Made by a program: the position numbers and the translations under genes
Assembly (NCBI GenBank): GCA_001779955.1
Contig: MFES01000001.1
Span: 1-40,349 of the forward strand
DNA length: 40,349 nt
Direction: 5' to 3'
Source: Candidatus Doudnabacteria bacterium RIFCSPHIGHO2_02_FULL_46_11
GTDB lineage: Bacteria > Patescibacteriota > Doudnabacteria > UBA920 > 2-02-FULL-46-11
The notes under the pieces: generated by a model
The model's database searches: none
Seen by the model: only the letters and a program-made list of their open reading frames with translations
Told to the model about the DNA's origin: nothing
Part shown: in pieces, positions 39,340 to 40,349 of the stretch
Position numbering within the stretch: position 1 is the stretch's first letter
How the letters are laid out: each line of letters starts with the position of its first letter

Positions 39340-39522
39340 CTATAACACAAATCTTTCCAAGACCTCGCTTAGGCCATAATCTATGGCGCCGAGAATCACC
39401 GCCACAAAAAGCGAAATGGCGATAACGTAAAGCGTCATCTTAATAGTCTGCTGGCGTGAAGGCCAAATAACCTTGGTAAGCTCGTTCTTAACGTCTTTTA
39501 TGAAATGGATTGGATTGGCCAT
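39340..39522 (-). CDS. secE: Preprotein translocase subunit SecE
   Basis: 60 residues from the ATG at 39522 (MANPIHFIKDVKNEL). KDVKNELTKVIWPSRQQTIKMT is the amphipathic SecE signature, then one membrane helix (about 32-50). A longer frame to 39576 is not supported by conservation. It is the first gene of the cluster, driven from 39743-39771 through a ~215-base leader that contains a terminator-like hairpin and a long inverted repeat. Confidence 0.95.
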   Translation of the reverse strand: MANPIHFIKDVKNELTKVIWPSRQQTIKMTLYVIAISLFVAVILGAIDYGLSEVLERFVL

Positions 39523-39587
39523 AGTCTCGATTCTAATCCCAGTAGTAGTCCGCCCTGGGCGGACACTGCGGGACATATATGCTAATT

Positions 39588-39680
39588 GATACCAATGATA
39601 CTAATGTAGTGCTAATGCCGCTAATATGGTTTCATTCGAATGTTATTCGTATCATTAGCACGCATTCGTATATTGGTATC
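39588..39680. repeat. Long imperfect inverted repeat in the secE leader
   Basis: GATACCAAT (39588-39596) pairs with ATTGGTATC (39672-39680); inside, ATGATAC pairs with GTATCAT, and GCTAATG/TTAGC words repeat. It could fold into a long hairpin in the secE operon transcript. Confidence 0.7.
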
Positions 39681-39699
39681 GCGTCCCCAAGTAATCTTG

Positions 39700-39736
39700 G
39701 CTTTTTTAAAAGGCCTTCGCGGGCCTTCTTTTTTAT
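39700..39736. terminator. Bidirectional terminator-like hairpin between divergent promoters and secE
   Basis: AAGGCC-TTCGCG-GGCCTT with A/T tracts on both sides. It lies just downstream of the secE promoter on the minus strand, so it may act as an attenuator. Confidence 0.6.
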
Positions 39737-39742
39737 ACCCGG

Positions 39743-39771
39743 ATTATAGCAGTACTTTGCCGTCTTTGCAA
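39743..39771 (-). promoter_or_regulatory. Promoter of the secE-nusG-rplK-rplA cluster
   Basis: On the minus strand TTGCAA (39771-39766), a 17-base spacer and TATAAT (39748-39743). Confidence 0.75.
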
Positions 39772-39798
39772 GCCCAAAAGCAATTTTAGCGGGGTATA

Positions 39799-39827
39799 TT
39801 GACAAAACTATAAAAAAGGAGTATAAT
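39799..39827 (+). promoter_or_regulatory. Perfect consensus promoter of the 39881 gene
   Basis: TTGACA (39799-39804), a 17-base spacer and TATAAT (39822-39827), divergent from the secE promoter with 27 bases between the -35 boxes. Confidence 0.92.
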
Positions 39828-39880
39828 ATAAGATAAGTGCTGTGGCGGTCACGGCACGACTCGGCCAGGAGGATTTTCTT

Positions 39881-40156
39881 ATGAAAACTCGTTCGCGTAT
39901 CGCCCTGCGCATCCAGGCGTATCTGCTCTGGTCACGGTGGGCAACACAAACACGGCGTCTGGTCGTCCGCGCCTGGCGTGGCGTTCTCGACAATCCGTTC
40001 GAGTTCGCCTACTGCGAGATCATCGCGGTCGGTGGTCTCTTCATTCTCGGGGCGCAAGGCGGCGTGACAGTATTCGATATACTCTTCGGAATACTGGCTG
40101 CGATCCTCTTGCCGCCTTTCGTTCTTATGGGACGAAACCAGCGACCGACCCTGTGA
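39881..40156 (+). CDS. Unrecognised GC-rich small membrane protein
   Basis: 91 residues from the ATG at 39881, preceded by AGGAGG with 8-base spacing. The N-terminal ~38 residues are Arg/Trp-rich (RSRIALRIQAYLLWSRW, RRLVVRAWRGVL); two hydrophobic segments follow (about 45-60 EIIAVGGLFILGAQGG and 62-82 TVFDILFGILAAILLPPF). An inside-positive N-terminus with a membrane hairpin is likely. Family not recognised. A perfect promoter, a strong ribosome site and a 14-base-pair terminator make it the cleanest of the isolated GC-rich gene units. Confidence 0.72.
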   Translation: MKTRSRIALRIQAYLLWSRWATQTRRLVVRAWRGVLDNPFEFAYCEIIAVGGLFILGAQGGVTVFDILFGILAAILLPPFVLMGRNQRPTL

Positions 40157-40172
40157 ACAGCGTCAGTAGCAA

Positions 40173-40219
40173 AGCGGCGGTAGCCCACTTGGGTTGCCGC
40201 CGCTGTTTCATTTCTTTTT
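40173..40219 (+). terminator. Terminator of the 39881 gene
   Basis: AGCGGCGGTAGCCC (40173-40186) pairs with GGGTTGCCGCCGCT (40191-40204, two G-T wobbles) around ACTT, followed by a T-rich tract. Confidence 0.9.
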
Positions 40220-40349
40220 AGTTTTCTCATTAAAATAAAAACGGCTGCTTTTAAGAAAAATGTCGCGCCCTACTTCATCCTTCAGATTTCGAAGGGCAAG
40301 CAGGCCGCCTGTCCGCCGAAGCTTTGGCGTAGGCGGAAGCGAAAAGAAA
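40208..40349 (-). CDS. Possible 3' end of a minus-strand gene cut by the window edge
   Basis: A frame is open from the right edge to a TGA at 40208-40210. Its last ~30 residues (GGLLALRNLKDEVGRDIFLK, then SSRFYFNEKTKKK) look protein-like. Upstream, the frame passes through a CPR-type palindrome at 40312-40337, so it may not be a true coding extension. Not recognised. Confidence 0.3.
   Translation of the reverse strand, partial: FFSLPPTPKLRRTGGLLALRNLKDEVGRDIFLKSSRFYFNEKTKKK
40312..40337. repeat. CPR-type palindromic repeat
   Basis: TCCGCC (40312-40317), 14 bases, then GGCGGA (40332-40337), within GCCTGTCCGCCGAAGCTTTG. Related GC palindromes (CTGCCGGCAG near 29392, CTGCCTGCAGGCAG at 34386) occur elsewhere in the window. 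Confidence 0.6.

Noticed and set aside
1..40349. CRISPR array or prophage
   Set aside because: No evenly spaced direct repeats with unique spacers, and no capsid, terminase, portal or tail proteins were seen; the only recombinase looks Xer-like.
1..40349. TGA recoded as glycine
   Set aside because: TGA ends several genes at overlapping ATGA junctions, and prfB has a programmed frameshift at TGA.

Overview
The window looks like a chromosomal segment of a Patescibacteria (CPR) bacterium, probably of the Parcubacteria type. The evidence is the gene set: a double-length ThyX-like protein, a two-domain dCTP deaminase, a shortened MetK, a sunset-domain protein, a DUF5671-like membrane protein, many short CPR-style intergenic repeats, and compact core genes mostly without Shine-Dalgarno sites. 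The code is standard (table 11): TGA ends many genes, and prfB keeps its programmed +1 frameshift at an in-frame TGA, which argues against the TGA=Gly lineages.

Layout. 1-7131 (minus strand): start of a membrane pyrophosphatase (hppA), PEBP-like, Gmad2 and DUF192 proteins, an FAD-linked oxidase, leucyl aminopeptidase, an alpha/beta hydrolase and an MFS transporter. 7182-11079 (plus): metK, cca and sodA, with a foreign-looking minus-strand gene between metK and cca. 11183-12457: a tRNA-Gln(CTG) locus with scrambled tRNA fragments, flanked by two small GC-rich genes. 12541-14267 (minus): fmt, def and a small conserved-looking gene. 14308-19476 (plus): tmk, thpR, a WecG/TagA glycosyltransferase, gltX and an EnvC/M23 murein hydrolase. 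19452-23437: a GC-rich 655-residue protein with three ~57-residue repeats, another GC-rich gene, a tyrosine recombinase and a startless coding remnant. 23709-27517: cysteine desulfurase, matrixin-like protease, sunset-domain protein and an RNA methyltransferase. 27616-31346: rpmA, then rplI, ftsX, ftsE and prfB on the minus strand. 31614-36150 (minus): dut, thyX, a dNMP-kinase-like P-loop protein and dcd, which with tmk form a dTTP supply set. 36203-39522 (minus): the secE-nusG-rplK-rplA cluster, interrupted by two membrane-protein genes and by two repeat families in nested order.

The most unusual feature is a class of at least eight isolated genes (8244-8792, 11261-11593, 12200-12457, 16444-16653, 19452-21419, 21617-21952, 33927-34181, 39881-40156). 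They sit in gaps between housekeeping genes, are visibly richer in G+C than their neighbours, resemble nothing I recognise, and mostly carry complete expression signals: in the best cases TTGACA-17-TATAAT, an AGGAGG-type ribosome site, and a perfect-stem terminator. Many neighbouring core genes instead have a -10 box only 4-11 bases before the ATG and no ribosome site, so they look leaderless. Two expression styles therefore coexist in one chromosome. Two of the small proteins have zinc-finger-like patterns, one has two winged-helix-like stretches, one is a small membrane protein and one has the triple repeat.
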